Of a stretch of 64,000 bases of DNA, positions 44,640 through 57,286 are shown one piece after another; positions within the stretch are counted from its first letter, which is position 1; each line of letters begins with the position of its first letter. Source of the stretch: Gnetum montanum (Eukaryota > Streptophyta > Gnetopsida > Gnetales > Gnetaceae); assembly GCA_015680685.1 (NCBI GenBank), contig MNCI01035621.1:505247-569246 (forward strand), written 5' to 3'. The notes beneath the pieces are model-generated. The model saw only the letters and a program-made list of their open reading frames with translations. It made no database searches and was not told the origin of the DNA. Made by a program: the position numbers and the translations under genes.

Positions 44640-45960
44640 CTCTCTAATCTATTTCTTGATGAACTCCTCTTTGCTGAGGTTATAATTGAACAATTGCCCA
44701 ATAAGCCCAAATGGTATAATGACATCCTCACCTATATTCTTACCCAGAAGATGCCATAAGGGTTGGACCACTAGAAGAAACAATAAATTCTTCATTAGGT
44801 AAAATGCTTCAAGGAGATCAATGAACACTTCTATAAGGTGCATGCCTAATGGCTTGGTCTATTGGTATGTCTCTGATGCTGATCAACTGCATGTTCTCTA
44901 GGATATTCATGAAGTTCCTTGTGGAGGCCACTATGTTAGGAGACACATAGCCATTAAAATCCTAATCATATGGTATTATTGGCCAATAATATTTATGGAT
45001 GCTCATCAGTATTTCCACTCTGGTAAACATTGCCAACAATATGGTGGAATGACTACTTAAATGGAGGAACCTCAATAGTGGATCTAACTAGTGGAAACCT
45101 TTGACAACTAGGGCATTGATTTCATGGGTTCCATCATGCCTATGCCAAATGGAAAGACATATATCATAGTCACTATTGACTATTGTATGAAATGGAAAGA
45201 ACTAGCAGCTGTCACCAATTATATATCTTCTACTATTGCTCAATTTGTACAAAAAAATGTTGTAAATAGGTTGGTGTGCCATGTGCATTAATTTTTGATA
45301 ATGGAACTCACTTTATAGGAACTATCTTTTGGAAGCTTATGCAATGCTTGGGGGTTGAACATAAACTAACAACATCCTACCACCCCTAAGCTAATGGTCA
45401 AGCTAAGGTTACCAATAGGGAAATGACAAAGATACTAATGAGAACTGTTAGCAAATACAGGAAAGATTGAAGCACAAAACTTAATGATGCCCTTTGGACT
45501 TACCACTCAACATGAAAACTTCCTATAGGTTATTCTTCCTATGAGATAGTGTATGGAAAATTACTAATACTTCCTATTCAATCCAAGCTTCCTAAGCTTC
45601 CAACAACCTATGACCTCAACCTTCACTTATGTCTAACACAAAAAGAAAGATTAATGATTCTCAATTTGCTAGATGAAAATCGATTGATGGCCCTATCATA
45701 TAACGAGTTACATAAGGTATTTACCAAAAAGCACCATGATCTTAAATTTAGAAAATTCAAATTGAAACTAGGAGATAAGGTCCTCTACTAGAATCCCACA
45801 CATGTAGCCTAACAAACTAAGCTCCAAACATTATGAGAAAGGCCTTATCTAATTTATGAAAATTTTTCTTATAGGGCCATGATGATCTACAAACTTGAGA
45901 GCCCAGACAAGAAATAGTTGATCAACATATAATAAGTCAAACCTTTCCATGAGTCTAAAC
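44640..45960 (+). pseudogene. E3 integrase remnant
   Basis: The zinc-binding region is near 44900-45060 (EVPCGGHYVRRH, then H and C positions decayed). The core begins GIDFMGSIMPMPNGKTYIIV with the first Asp kept (45117); frameshifts follow around 45270. The C-terminal domain is open at 45549-45791 (NRLMALSYNELHKVFTKKHH, KFRKFKLKLGDKVLY), then interrupted by TAG. Confidence 0.75.
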
Positions 45961-48006
45961 CAACTAATGCAAAAAATGCCTTAGTGGATGGACAACCATG
46001 CTCAATATTTTGGATCTCCTCCTTTCAACTTAGTCATGGGGGAGATGGCCACCCATGTTAACTATATAAGTGGCTCCTTAGTTTCCATCTTTTTGTTTTA
46101 CATGTTTTTATTTTACACCTTGTTACTCTTATAACTTTTTTCTTTACATATTCTTTATCTTACACACTTTTGTTTTTATGTTATTAATTTTCCAAAATTT
46201 TTATTTTACAACATCATTAGTATGTTTTATTTTTTGCATTATTTTACACTTTCTTGTATATTTTCATTTATTTGGATGTGATTTTCTAATTATGTTTTAA
46301 TAATTACATGCCTTGTTGCCAAGTAGGTACAATGTGTTTGATTGATGTGGGAATGTGCTATTCAGTTATTTGATTATTGGTGTCTAGATTCTAGCCTTGA
46401 ATTTTGTTACGAATAACTAAGACATGGTTTCTTTTTCATGAGATAAGTAATGATTCCATAACTTCCACCCATCCACAAACTCTATAGTTTTCCTTGTTTT
46501 GGAAATGTGAGATCTCTTTTTAATTAATAAAACCATAATGAACTCATGACTTAGGTAGTTTCTAGATTTGGAAAGGATTTAAAGGTTTGTATAGGGTGTG
46601 GTTTCAGGGAGGATTTGGTACTCTTTGTGCATTTCTACTTATTTAGATGCATGTGTGTTTTCATGGATTTCTTACTATTCTATGTCGACCAATAACAAAA
46701 AGTTGAATAAGTCTTTGCATGGTGTGATTTCTAGCATAAAAAAATGATGGGAATTCAAAGCACATCCATTAGACAAAATAAATGGGCTATAAGCTCTAGT
46801 TATGAGACTAAAAAGACATGTTACCCATGCCTAAATATCCCCTCTAAAAAATTCCCTTCCTCACTTTCTACTTCTCCTTTCTTCCTTAATAAGGAATGAT
46901 GGTTGTTCTGTGAGAGCATTCTTATGTCTCAAGGGGATGGACTAGTCTTAGAATGGCAACGCAATTTCACTGAATGTGGTTGGTTTTGATTTGGACTAAG
47001 GATGGATTTTATTAGGTCATTTAACCACAAAATTTACAAGGGACCTTATGTGACCTTAATCAAGAACTTCATTCTACTCTCTCTCTCATCCATCTTTACT
47101 TTCCATGCCTCACCTCACTATCAGTTTCATGTTCTTATTCAATGTCTTGGTTTGATGTGTCAAAATTATTAGGTAGTTTCATTCAAGATTTTTTATTTAG
47201 CTTTCAATAACCATTAATTATCTATGGGACCCATGGAATCCTTAATTTGAAGTTATTCAAGGGCAATAAAAGGCCTATGCTTTCTTTGGGGTGGACCCTC
47301 TTACATACCTTTTGGTTGGGTTATTTAAGTTCTTTACCCTTAGACATTTCACAATCAAATCCTTTTGTGTGCCACATCAATGACATCCAGTTGTGCACAT
47401 CTTCACAATGTTTTTCTAGTAAAATCCTCTTTTTATTGTTGTGGATTCTTTAACCCTCTTTAAGCATTTAATCTCATTTGAACTTTTCAAAATTAAATGG
47501 ATCACTTATCAATTTCACCTTATTTTTTACTCTTCCTACAACCACTATTAATAAAATGAATCAATTATAATCATAAAATAGCCAAGTATAACTGCCAATG
47601 AGACAAGGTACATAATAGCTATATGTTACACATTGCACACTAATCCACAATTTTGTTGTGATTGCAGCAGGATGTACGGACTAGAAGTAGGACTATCTTC
47701 ACCAAAGGATATGTAGTAGCACCATGTGATGAGAACCCTGCATGATCATTGAATATTCTCCCTCACTCTTCCATTTCAAGAGGATTTGGATGTCAATTTT
47801 GTCCATGGTGTTCACTTATATTATCATGAACACCCAGTTTTGTAAAAGATTGTAAATGCATACACTCAGGCACTTAGAATTTGTCTATTTCATCTAAGTC
47901 AAGTTTGCATGTCAATCAATAATTCCATACTTGTTCAATATTTTGTACGAAACTTGTTCCTCCTTTTCTTCACTTGAGGAAAAGTTTTCATTTAGTCATG
48001 GAGGTA
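45961..48006 (+). other. E3 post-integrase region
   Basis: About 2.0 kb, aligning with E1 5746-7624 and with the minus strand of E2 12821-13718 in its middle part. The first 300 bases are T-rich. No conserved frame. The purine run before the 3' LTR (GGAGGTA at 48000-48006) is the only candidate polypurine tract. Confidence 0.6.
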
Positions 48007-48836
48007 TGATGAATCATGTTTAGTTGTGCTCCAATATTAGATACCCGATATTGGAGCCTCGATATTGAATACATGATATCCAGTTGGATATCTATTACAA
48101 GATGCATGTCAGCCTATAAATATAGTGCTTGGACACACATTTTGGAGATTAGTTTTTGAATAGAGTAATAAGGTTCTTGTAGTTTAGTAATTCTAGAGTT
48201 AGAATATTTCTGAGAGCTTGCAATAGGAGTTTGAGTGTGTATGAATCTTTATTTAATCACTGATGTACTTGAGCATAGAGGTGTGATAGAAATAAAGATG
48301 AGCCCTTTTGATAATCCTTGTAGCACTGATAATAGATTAATGTTTTCTTTAATGCATTTAATATTCATTAACTTTACCTTAAATAACTTTAATTAAACAA
48401 TTAATTTTTAGTTAATGAACACAAGCATGACGACTTTGAGCATACGTGTAGCACTTGGTAACCCAAAAACACTTAACATTTGGTAATCCAGTAGTGTTAT
48501 ATGCATTCAAGATGTGTCCAGAGAGTGGGAAGAGACACTTGTGTTAGGATAGCTAGGAATTAGATTAATTAGATACTAAATTTTTCTACATTTCATTCAT
48601 TTTCTAGGAAATTAAACTTATAAAATATAAAATGATGAAAATCATATACCTTAGTTTCACTTAACCATACACTTGTACCACATGAGTGGAACTAAGAAGA
48701 CAACAATCATCTCAATTATATTTCACTTCCTAGAACCAATGTACTTAGCAACTTAAGGTTTGTAGAGTTCAACTAAATCATACATGAATGCTTATGATTC
48801 ATATGGTTGGATGTAGGGGTATCTTGCCACTCATCA
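48007..48836 (+). repeat. E3 3' LTR
   Basis: 830 bp, TGATGA to CATCA, aligned end to end with 39724-40572 (shared 'tgagcatacgtgtagcacttgg'). Followed by CCTTC and the resumed family B LTR. Confidence 0.88.
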
Positions 48837-50089
48837 CCTTCTAAGAATGTCTTGGATTGTTAGGTATCTAGATTAGATTAGAGCTCTTTTTTTATTGTTG
48901 TCCTCCACCATCAATTTGAATGCAATGTTTGTATGTTGTTTGGTTGTTGAATGATGGACCTAGCATTGTGTTTGTATGGCTAGTTAGAGATGGGCTTTCT
49001 AGAGATGGTTTAGTTATTAACCCTTAATGGGATGCATTAATGTGGCTTTTGAGGTAGGCCTAATCCTACATAAAAGGGTCATTCATGGCTCACTGGTCCT
49101 TTTTGATTCATGTCTCTACAACATTATAGGTGATTTCTTGAATGATTCCTCTAGCATTGATATGTTTGGGGAGTACTAGAAGTCATATTCTAGGTAACGC
49201 TTCACATTCTAGTTAAGACTAATAATAAATTCATATGCATGATAATTTGATATTTAGTTTGGTTACATGATGATTTTAGCATTTTTCAACTACACATGAT
49301 ATACATTTAACATAGAGTGTGGTGTATGTTAGACTCCTTGTTTGTGATGATGGTTGGAGTAGGCTAATCTTAGTTTTGATATTGTATTTTGAATGGATGT
49401 TTTGACTATGTGTTTATATGTTTGTCTAAATCCTTGGATGTTAACATATTTTGTGGACCATCGATGCTTCTAATCTCCATGACAATTTTCCATCTAGCAA
49501 TTAGAAATGTTTCCAAGGTTTCTCACTCAATATTATGCTGATAACCCATTTTATTTTCAAGTTGAACAATTGGAAGGAGATGGAAGCTATTAGAGGATTA
49601 TTTAGGATGATTTGTACTTGATGATATTATGTTTCAGTTTAGAGCTTGGCTATTATATCTTGGCTTCTATAATATTGTATTAGACATTAACTTATCTTTT
49701 TCCATTTATGAATTTATGATCATGCATGATATAGACTAGCTACTTTATATTAATCATACATATTATGGAAATCAATTTTGTAGTTTATGTTATCCTATTT
49801 TGTATTTCAACATATTTATATTTTTATGATTTTTATATTCGCATTTCTTTCTTCAACTATTAGTTTATTCTTCTCTTCTCTTTGGAATCATGGCTTAATG
49901 CTAGATTCCTTTATTCCATTTACTATGTACTTCATTTGTTTTCATTACTTTCTATGACTAATTATTTCTTTAGGGATTCTACCCAATGTAATGGTCTTCA
50001 ACCTAAGGCTTATGAAGGAGGGTGTTAAAAGAATAAGGTTTTATTGTTTTTTCCTTTTGTGTTATTATGTATAGCAATGATAGGTACTA

Positions 50090-51270
50090 GAGGTGGATGT
50101 AGTCATGCTAGAGAGTGGATGTTGGACCTAGAAACCCAACATCAACACCTAATTGTAGTCTTGATCAAATAGATGTGCGACTAGCAAATTTGCAAGATAA
50201 ATTTATCACTTTGGTTTCTACTCTAGTACAAACGAAGGAGGTCATCCAAGTAGATATCAACTACTATTTGTTTTAGTTCCTTTGTTAGCATATGAAGAAG
50301 AACTCTAGTATGTCATTAACATAGGATGCTTTGGAGAGTGGTGGTAGTGGCAAACGATTGATGGAAAGAGAGATTATGGAATAATTTTTAAACCTAGGAT
50401 CCCCTACCTTTCAAGGTGAGGAATATCCTACCATTGCCATTAAATGGTTGGAGAAGGTCCTTAAGATCTCTAAGATGATGGACTATACTCCTATGCAATA
50501 AACTCGTTTAGTAACTTACTAGTTTTATGGGGCTAATAAACATTGGTGAACTACCTAAGAGAAGGCTCATCATTGGAAAGAGTGTGATGTTTATTTAAGT
50601 GATGTTCTTAATGATTCTAATGGTCATTACATTCCTTTAGAGTTCATAAAGATGAAGGCTGAGGAGTAATATTGTCTTTACCAGTGTAATCAAACTATGA
50701 TATAGTATGGTTGTAAGTTCTTGGAATTGAACATGCATGTTCCTTACATATATTTGGATGAGTAATCCAAAGCTAACTATTTTGTTCATGGTTTTTGTTA
50801 CTCCATTAAGGATCATTTTCTTTCTCTATGTCTTTATACATATGAGGATGCTTGAGTCCATACGTTAGAATTAGAGTGTAGTTAGTTGGCTAAGGCAGCA
50901 TAATAAGATCATTTTGAAAAGAGGGGTTAGACCTCTTATGGGAAGTCTTATGGGCCCAAGAGGACTTGAAGATTTGACTTAGGTGTTTAGTAGTAGTAAT
51001 AGCCAAGATCTCAGTAGTAGACTATAGATGGTGGGAGCACTTGTGGATCAATTACTTACTCTTCTTGTGGGAATGTTGGACATGTTCACAAGAACTATTC
51101 CAACTACTATAACTATAATCATTCATGCCATAAGAGTTTCAATTGTCTAAAGAACATGGGTGTTGGAGGTCATCAGTAGGGTGAAAAACCTGCTAGTGGC
51201 TAGGATAAAGCTAGGATGCATATAGTGTGTATGCTTTGATGGATCATCTAGTTGATTCTTAACCCAACAT
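50090..51270 (+). pseudogene. Family B copy 1 gag remnant
   Basis: Blocks in the capsid: PTFQGEEYPTIAIKWLEKVL, MDYTPMQ, AHHWKECDVYLSDVLNDSNG, HYIPLEFIKMKAEE and YGCKFLELNMHVPYIYLDE. This is the del/Tekay capsid pattern. The zinc knuckle near 51045-51115 is degraded (SSCGNVGHVHKNYSNY, first and last Cys lost). Many TAG stops. Confidence 0.7.
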
Positions 51271-51279
51271 CATGGTGAA

Positions 51280-51760
51280 GGTTTGAGGTACAATTTCTGA
51301 TCTAGAAATTTTGATTATGTTTTATCCTAGTATAAGACATTACTTTGTGGATCCACATGTAGTTGCGTTTTTGGGTTTGCAGGATTAGTATCTTAACAAA
51401 GGACATGTTATTAGCTTCCTTGGTAATTGTGTGCTTGCTATGGACTAAGTCTTCAAGTCCATATCCTTGGTAATTCAAAATGCCATGTGGTTCAATTATC
51501 TTCATTTCATGAACCTAGGTAACTATGATGTTATCTTGGATATGGATTAGATGTCTAGCTATTAGGGCATCTTAGATTATGTATCATAAGATATTGTCCT
51601 TGATGATAGGTGATGGTGTTCAAATGATAATGCATACTAGACAATGCAAGGTCAAGTTGGATCTTGTTTCTTCCAGATATTTTTAATAATTGTTGAGAAA
51701 AAGGCATTATTTCTTTGTTGTTTTCATTTATGACCTTCCCTTATTGTAGGAACTTGATTA
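51280..51760 (+). pseudogene. Family B copy 1 protease remnant
   Basis: A readable line EILIMFYPSIRHYFVDPHVV, LGNCVLAMD, VIQNAMWFNYLHFMNLGNYD and VILDMD corresponds to the chromovirus protease: the Asp-Ser-Gly site is changed (PSIRHYF), while the C-terminal YDVILDMDW-like motif ends in TAG. Confidence 0.55.
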
Positions 51761-51879
51761 AGTTTTGGTTGTTCATGAGTTTCCTGATATCTTCCATTTA
51801 CATTTACCTAGTTTACCTCCAAGGTACAATGTTAAGTTTGAAATTACTCATAACCTTGATGCATAATCTATCTCAAGGT

Positions 51880-52660
51880 TCCATATAGGATCTCCCTTTT
51901 AAATTTATTAGAGCTAAATATTTAGCTTTATGAGCTACTTGACAAGAGCCTAATCCATCCAGGTATGTCTTCTTATGGTGCTCTTATCCTCTTTTCAATG
52001 AAGAAGAATGGTAGTATAAAGCTATGCATTGATTACTAGCAATTGAACTAGGTGATAGTGAAGAACAAGTATCCTCTGTTACACATAGATGAATTATTTA
52101 ATCAATTGAGGTAAGCTCAGCTTTTCTCTAAGATTGATATAAAGTCAAGGTATCACCAAGTTTGTATCAAGGAGGAGGATGTCCTCAAAAAAACCTTTAG
52201 GATATGTTATGAGAATTATATGTTCTTGGTTTTATCATTTGAACTCACTAGTGCTCCTATAGTTTTCATACATCTCATGGACAATGTTATGAAATCCTAC
52301 CTAGACTAGTTTATTATCATGTTTATAGATGACATTTTGATGTATTCTTCATTTGAGAAGTTATGTCAGTAGCATCTAAGGAACATCCTAAAATATCTTA
52401 GAAAACATCATTTATTTATCCAATCTTCTAGGTATTCATTTTAGTTCTGTAAGATTCAATTCTTGGAACATGATTTTTTGGAGGTTGGTATAGTTGTGGA
52501 TCTTGCTAAAATATCAATTATTCAAGATTTTCCTATTAACAAGGATGTAGGTAAAGTTCACAGTTTTCTTGGACTAGCAAGTTATTATAGGAGGTATGTT
52601 GAGAACTTCTCCTACATTACTTCATCCCTCATGAAGTCATTATGAAAATAGACTGGTTTT
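51880..52660 (+). pseudogene. Family B copy 1 reverse transcriptase remnant
   Basis: ELLDKSLIHPGMSSYGALIL, KKNGSIKLCIDY, FSKIDIKSRYHQVCIKEED and the catalytic FIIMFIDDILMYS at 52322-52333, both Asp present. The connection segment 52463-52645 is open (KDVGKVHSFLGLASYYRRYV). It is the chromovirus pattern; stops are mostly TAG. Confidence 0.8.
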
Positions 52661-52689
52661 TTCTAAAACTTGCATGGTCAAACTACATT

Positions 52690-53110
52690 TGATGAAATCA
52701 AGGGTAGACTAATCTTGATTCCTGTATTGGTCTTGCCTACTCCAAGTAAATGGTTTGATATTTATACTAATGTTTTAAAACAAGGGTATGTGTGGTCTTA
52801 TGCAAGAGGAAAAAATTTTAGCCTATGCCTTGTGATATCTTAATCCTCATAAAATGCACTACTCCACTCATGATCTAGTATTGGGAATGATGGTATTTTC
52901 CTTAAAGGTTTGGCACCACTACTTGTTTAGGGAGTAGTTGATGATTTGGACAGAAAATAAGCTATTATAGTATCTAATGTATTAGCCATAATTGAACCTA
53001 AACTAAATGAGGTGGATTGAATTTTTGAAAAATTTTCATTTTACCATCCAATATTAGATAGGAAAAAGCAATATTGTTGTATATGCATAAGCCATATTTG
53101 CTAGTAAGAT
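52690..53110 (+). pseudogene. Family B copy 1 RNase H remnant
   Basis: Fragments equivalent to GCVLMQ-GK-IAYA, HYSTHDLVLGMMVFSLKVWH, WTENKLL and NIVVYA-AIF. The TDHK motif reads TENK. Frameshifts divide it. Confidence 0.6.
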
Positions 53111-53199
53111 TAATAGTTTGATAATTTAGTCAGATGTGATAAGAGAGATTAAAGTGGAGGAATACCATAATTCTTGGTGTAAGAAACTTATGTATTCTT

Positions 53200-54340
53200 A
53201 TGATTATTCCATGTTAGTTGATGCATTTACATTGCTTCATTGTAAGAATCAAGTATGTGTATCTAATTCCTTGCGGCTACATTTGCTAGATTAAGTTCAT
53301 ATCAATAGCCTCCATATGTATCCAAGTAGTGATAAGATGTACAAAATGTTAAAGACGTTATCGTAGTGGCTATGCATGAAGGAGATGATTGGAGAATTTT
53401 TAGCTAAATGTTTTATTTGTTAGCAAATTAAACTTGAACATCAACAACTAGGCATCTACTTATACCCTCACACTATTTTAGAGTAGAAGTGAGAGGTAAT
53501 CGGTATGGATTTCACTACTAGTTTGCTTCGCACTAGGGATGGAAAGGATTCTATCCTTGTTGTCATGGACTTGTTAACCATTTCATCTTATTTTCTAACT
53601 AAAAAGACTTCAATGAGTGTAGATAATGTTGCATATTTTTTCATCTTTGAGATTGTACAACTACATAATGTTCTTTTCATGATTTTCTCAGATCATGATG
53701 CCAAATTTACTTCCTAGTTTTTGCATGCATGCATGGATAACTTGGGCAATAGGTTGAATATTAGTTCAACCTATCATCTAAAAACTGATAGTAAGGTTAA
53801 GAGAGTCAACCAGGTATTGGAGGATATTCTTTGGTCTTACAACTTGTAATTTTTAAATAGTTGGAATACTCTATAAGCATTGGTAGAGTTTTCTTACAAC
53901 AACATCTATTAGGCTAGTCTTAAGATAGCATATTAAAAACTTCTATAGGGAAGATCTTGTAAGAATTCCTTGTGCTAGATATGATCAAAGATAGATAGTG
54001 TATCAGTTCAGATGTTATGTTGAGAATCACAAAGCATATTAGAAAGCTTCATGATCAATTGAAGGTACCTCAGGATTGTCAAGCAACCTAATCAAACCAT
54101 AGGAGGAGATTGCTTGTGTTTTCAGTTGGTGATAAGGTGTTTATGCATGTTCTTTCACAGAAAGGCTTGATGTGTTTCATTTAGAAAGATAAACTTGCAC
54201 CTCATTACATTGGTCCATTTGATTTTCTTGAGTACATAGGAGAGGTTGCATGTCATCTTAGTCTACCTCCATAAATTTTGAACATGCATGATGTGTTTCA
54301 TATATCCATGGTATGGAAGTAAATGACAGTCATGTTGTAC
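53200..54340 (+). pseudogene. Family B copy 1 integrase remnant
   Basis: The zinc-binding segment (HINSLHMYPSSDKMYKMLK, CFIC) is followed by the core: GMDFTTSLLRTRDGKDSILV with the first Asp, SDHDAKFTS with the second (open 53505-53717), and YHLKTDSKVKRVNQVLEDIL, where the catalytic Glu is Lys. The tail near 54180-54310 is only partly readable (ILNMHDVFHISMVWK). The first two catalytic residues survive, the third does not. Confidence 0.8.
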
Positions 54341-54369
54341 ATTACTCTAAGGTGCAGCTCCTAACTAAT

Positions 54370-54545
54370 GCCTTGCATGTGGACCATCTCGTTAGGATCT
54401 TGGATTGTATGGAATTTCAGTTGCACAGTAGGATACTTTTCATGATAAAGTTTTTGTGGGACTAACAAGGTTCACAAGAGGCTAGCTCAAATCTTGAGTC
54501 TAATTTACACTTTTTCCATTATGAAATCTTTTGGGAGGAAGATTA
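54370..54545 (+). pseudogene. Family B copy 1 chromodomain remnant
   Basis: ALHVDHLVRILDCMEFQLHS, then MIKFLWD-stop-QGSQEAS and LESNLHFFHYE. The order R-ILD-ME--L-S, I-M-IK-LW--QGS-EA--E is the class used by Tekay-type chromoviruses. A TAA replaces a codon in the middle. Confidence 0.65.
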
Positions 54546-54560
54546 TTAAAGGGGAAATGA
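54546..54560 (+). other. Family B copy 1 polypurine tract
   Basis: TTAAAGGGGAAATGA just before TGTAACAACTT at 54561; the equivalent before 63951 is TTAAGGGGAAGAAGA. This conserved purine run fixes both LTR starts. Confidence 0.75.
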
Positions 54561-55683
54561 TGTAACAACTTGTATGTTTGGAATCCTTAGTACATATGAT
54601 TTTTGTAGATATTGTGATGCTTATGCTTTTACATTTTTATTCCTATATAGTTAGGTATATTTTATGCATTATAATGATGATGTTGATTTGGGTTTTCTAC
54701 ATGCTTGATTAATATTATGTAATTATTAGTATTTAATTATACATATATTTTATTTTATTAACATCTAGCAGGTATGTACTAATCTTGTTGTTGAGTGTGG
54801 TAGGATCTCATGAGATTTCTTTGGAAGCATGACATGACATGTGATTGGTGGTTTCTCTAATTATTAATATTAATTTTTCCTAGAGTGCATGGTATGAGCT
54901 ATAGAATATGTGGTTTTTGCTTCTTATATGTTGATATATATGTTATGAATATTTTTTATATGTATTTATTTTAGATTTTTCTTACTTATCTATGATAAGT
55001 TTTGGATGATGTTTTTAGCATTGTCAATTTTATGATATTTTTCCCCTTTAATAGTTTTGGCATATGTGGGAGTTACATGAGTGGAAGAGAAAGTTATGTT
55101 TGAGATTTTGGTATTATTCTTTTACTTTGATGTTGGATTAGACAATTGGTATTTTCTTCCATTCCATGGTTTCTTGGGGAATCTCCATTAAAACATTCAT
55201 GAATCATTCTTTTCACATACTATGACGATTCAAAAAAAGATGTTATGGAAGATTGAAGCTGTGGAGGTGCTATTGGATTATAGATCAATTTATAGATTAC
55301 ATATATATTTCTAGTTTGCTTTCCTCTCTTGTAGTTTTTCATCATTCAGATTCAAAGGAGAGTTATCTTGGCTTGTTTCCCATTTATGGTTATAAGGTTT
55401 ATGTGAAAATTTGGGCTATGGACATTATTTTTTTGGTATGATTTTGATGCTATTTGTGGGATGAAAGATTTTCTTTTGCAATGGATAGATTGTTATTTTG
55501 ATGGATTTTTGTATGCACAATTAATGAAATTATTTTGTTATTTTCCATTGATTTTAGGTGTGGGTATTGTAAGAATCATTTTAATAATTTTTATTCGATT
55601 ATGTTTTACTATTCATGCACTTGGTTGACTGGAATTGATTGATAGAAATATGATAAATTCTTATGTGGATATGATCTTCGATT

Positions 55684-55685
<2 letters not shown>

Positions 55686-55748
<63 letters not shown>

Positions 55749-55749
55749 T

Positions 55750-55791
<42 letters not shown>

Positions 55792-55792
55792 A
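55686..55792 (+). repeat. (GA)n microsatellite
   Basis: About 107 bases of GA with three AA or GT interruptions. The allelic position in the left LTR (about 38357-38373, 'aaggagagaaagagacatg') has only a short purine run, so the expansion happened in this copy after the LTRs separated. Confidence 0.95.
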
Positions 55793-57286
55793 AATATTTG
55801 GTTTGAATTTCCATAATGATTAGTTTTAAGTTTTAGAAATTTTATTGCTTTTATTTTGATATTCTGTCAAATCCATTTCCCTTGTTATGATCTTGTCCTA
55901 TCTTTGTGATGGTTTTCATTTTTCATATTTTTTTGGTCTGAATTAATTTTTCTCTTGTATATATGTAATTTTGGTTGTTTGTATATTCCAATTGAGATTC
56001 CAACCTTTTGCATTGAAAATTAAATTACTCATTCAATCTTGTGATTTTCCTTATTTGTTGTAGGTTCTTGTTCTTGAGTTGTTGAAATCTTAGTTGTTGT
56101 TTTCCTATCATTCTCATCTTTTCAGAGCTTTCCCTACTAGTTTGTAGTCTTTCATTATCATTTGAAATATCCTAGACCTCTACTAGATGTTCCTTTCATA
56201 AACTAGTCACTCAGGAAAGATGTCTCAACTTAGATCTAGACGTATCCATTTCAGGCAAGATGTCTTACTTGAGATGTCACAACATCTCAACTAAGACTTC
56301 TCATCGAAGATGTTACAAAATATTTTTGATGATCTCTCAATAGATATGTCATGACATCTCATCTAAGAGATTTTAAATTTTTTCAAGATGTCTTTTGATT
56401 TTTAAGACATCTTCCTTGCAAGTCTAGTTCTACCATAAACTTGGATTTTGTGAAGTTTGATCCTCCAATTTGGCCTGTAAATAGAATTTTTTGAGTTCTA
56501 TAATTTAAAATCCCTATCAAATCTTCTATATTTTTTGTATTAACATTGATCTTTCTTGTGAATAAATCTTCTTAAATCATGCATTTTCTGAATCCCTTAT
56601 GATATTCATCTCATCTCATTTAATCACTCAAAACTTTGTTGTAATCACATTCCTATGACATACTTCCATTGATTTATTTTATTAGGGTCTCAAGTTCTTT
56701 ATGTCATCTTTGATCAAATGGAATCTTATTGATATGATTATTGACCCTTATGAGATAACTGGCTATTGGTAATTTTGGTCCTTCCCATGTCATTATATAA
56801 TCAATATTTTGTCATCTTTATTATGTTCCTCCCTTGTAAATTTTATTGATATTTTAAGATATTGTTAAGATCTTTTAGACATTGAATTTAATTCTCTATG
56901 TTGTTAGGATTTTGATATGTTGGGTTTAAATGATGGTGATAAGTGGTCTTGTGGAGTAGTATCCTTTTGAGAGTGTCTTGGATCATCAAGTCTCTAGATG
57001 GAATTAGAGCTATTATTTTATTGTTACTCTGCATTGTTAGTTTGGATTCCATGTTTGTGTGTGGGATGATGGAGCTAGCATTGAGTTTATATGGCTGGAT
57101 GAATGTGGGTTCCCTGGAGATGATTTTTCTATTGATCCCCAGTAGGATACATTAGTATGGCTTTTGAGGTAGGCCTAATCCTATGCTAAAGGATGATTCC
57201 ATGGCTCAGTGTTTCTTTTTGGTTTGTGCCTTTATAATGTTAGAGGTGATTTCCTAGGTGATTCCTCTAATGTTGACCTTTTGATA

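Larger units (their letters stand above)
39724..48836 (+). mobile_element. Complete Athila-like element E3 nested in the family B left LTR
   Basis: LTRs 849 and 830 bp, both TGATGA..CATCA, with a 5-bp target duplication. Internal order: PBS, gag, protease, RT, RNase H, integrase, 2-kb post-integrase region. The host sequence on either side rejoins at the duplication, and an uninterrupted copy of the site is visible near 56967. All genes have stops, and an internal deletion removed the end of protease and the start of RT. At 9.1 kb it is the only element here with both ends defined. Confidence 0.9.
37206..50026 (+). repeat. Family B left LTR, split by E3
   Basis: Aligns along its length with 54561-59446: for example 'tggtaggatctcatgagattt' at 37450 and 54800, and 'gcttttgaggtaggcctaatcc' at 49046 and 57160. 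Sequence 37206-39723 plus 48842-50026 adds up to about 3.7 kb. The right end ..GGTGTTA near 50026 corresponds to ..GGTGTTACCA at 59446. The PBS behind it is not recognisable. Confidence 0.75.

Noticed and set aside
55599-55814. Minus-strand Ser-Leu repeat protein
   Set aside because: A pure translation of the GA microsatellite.
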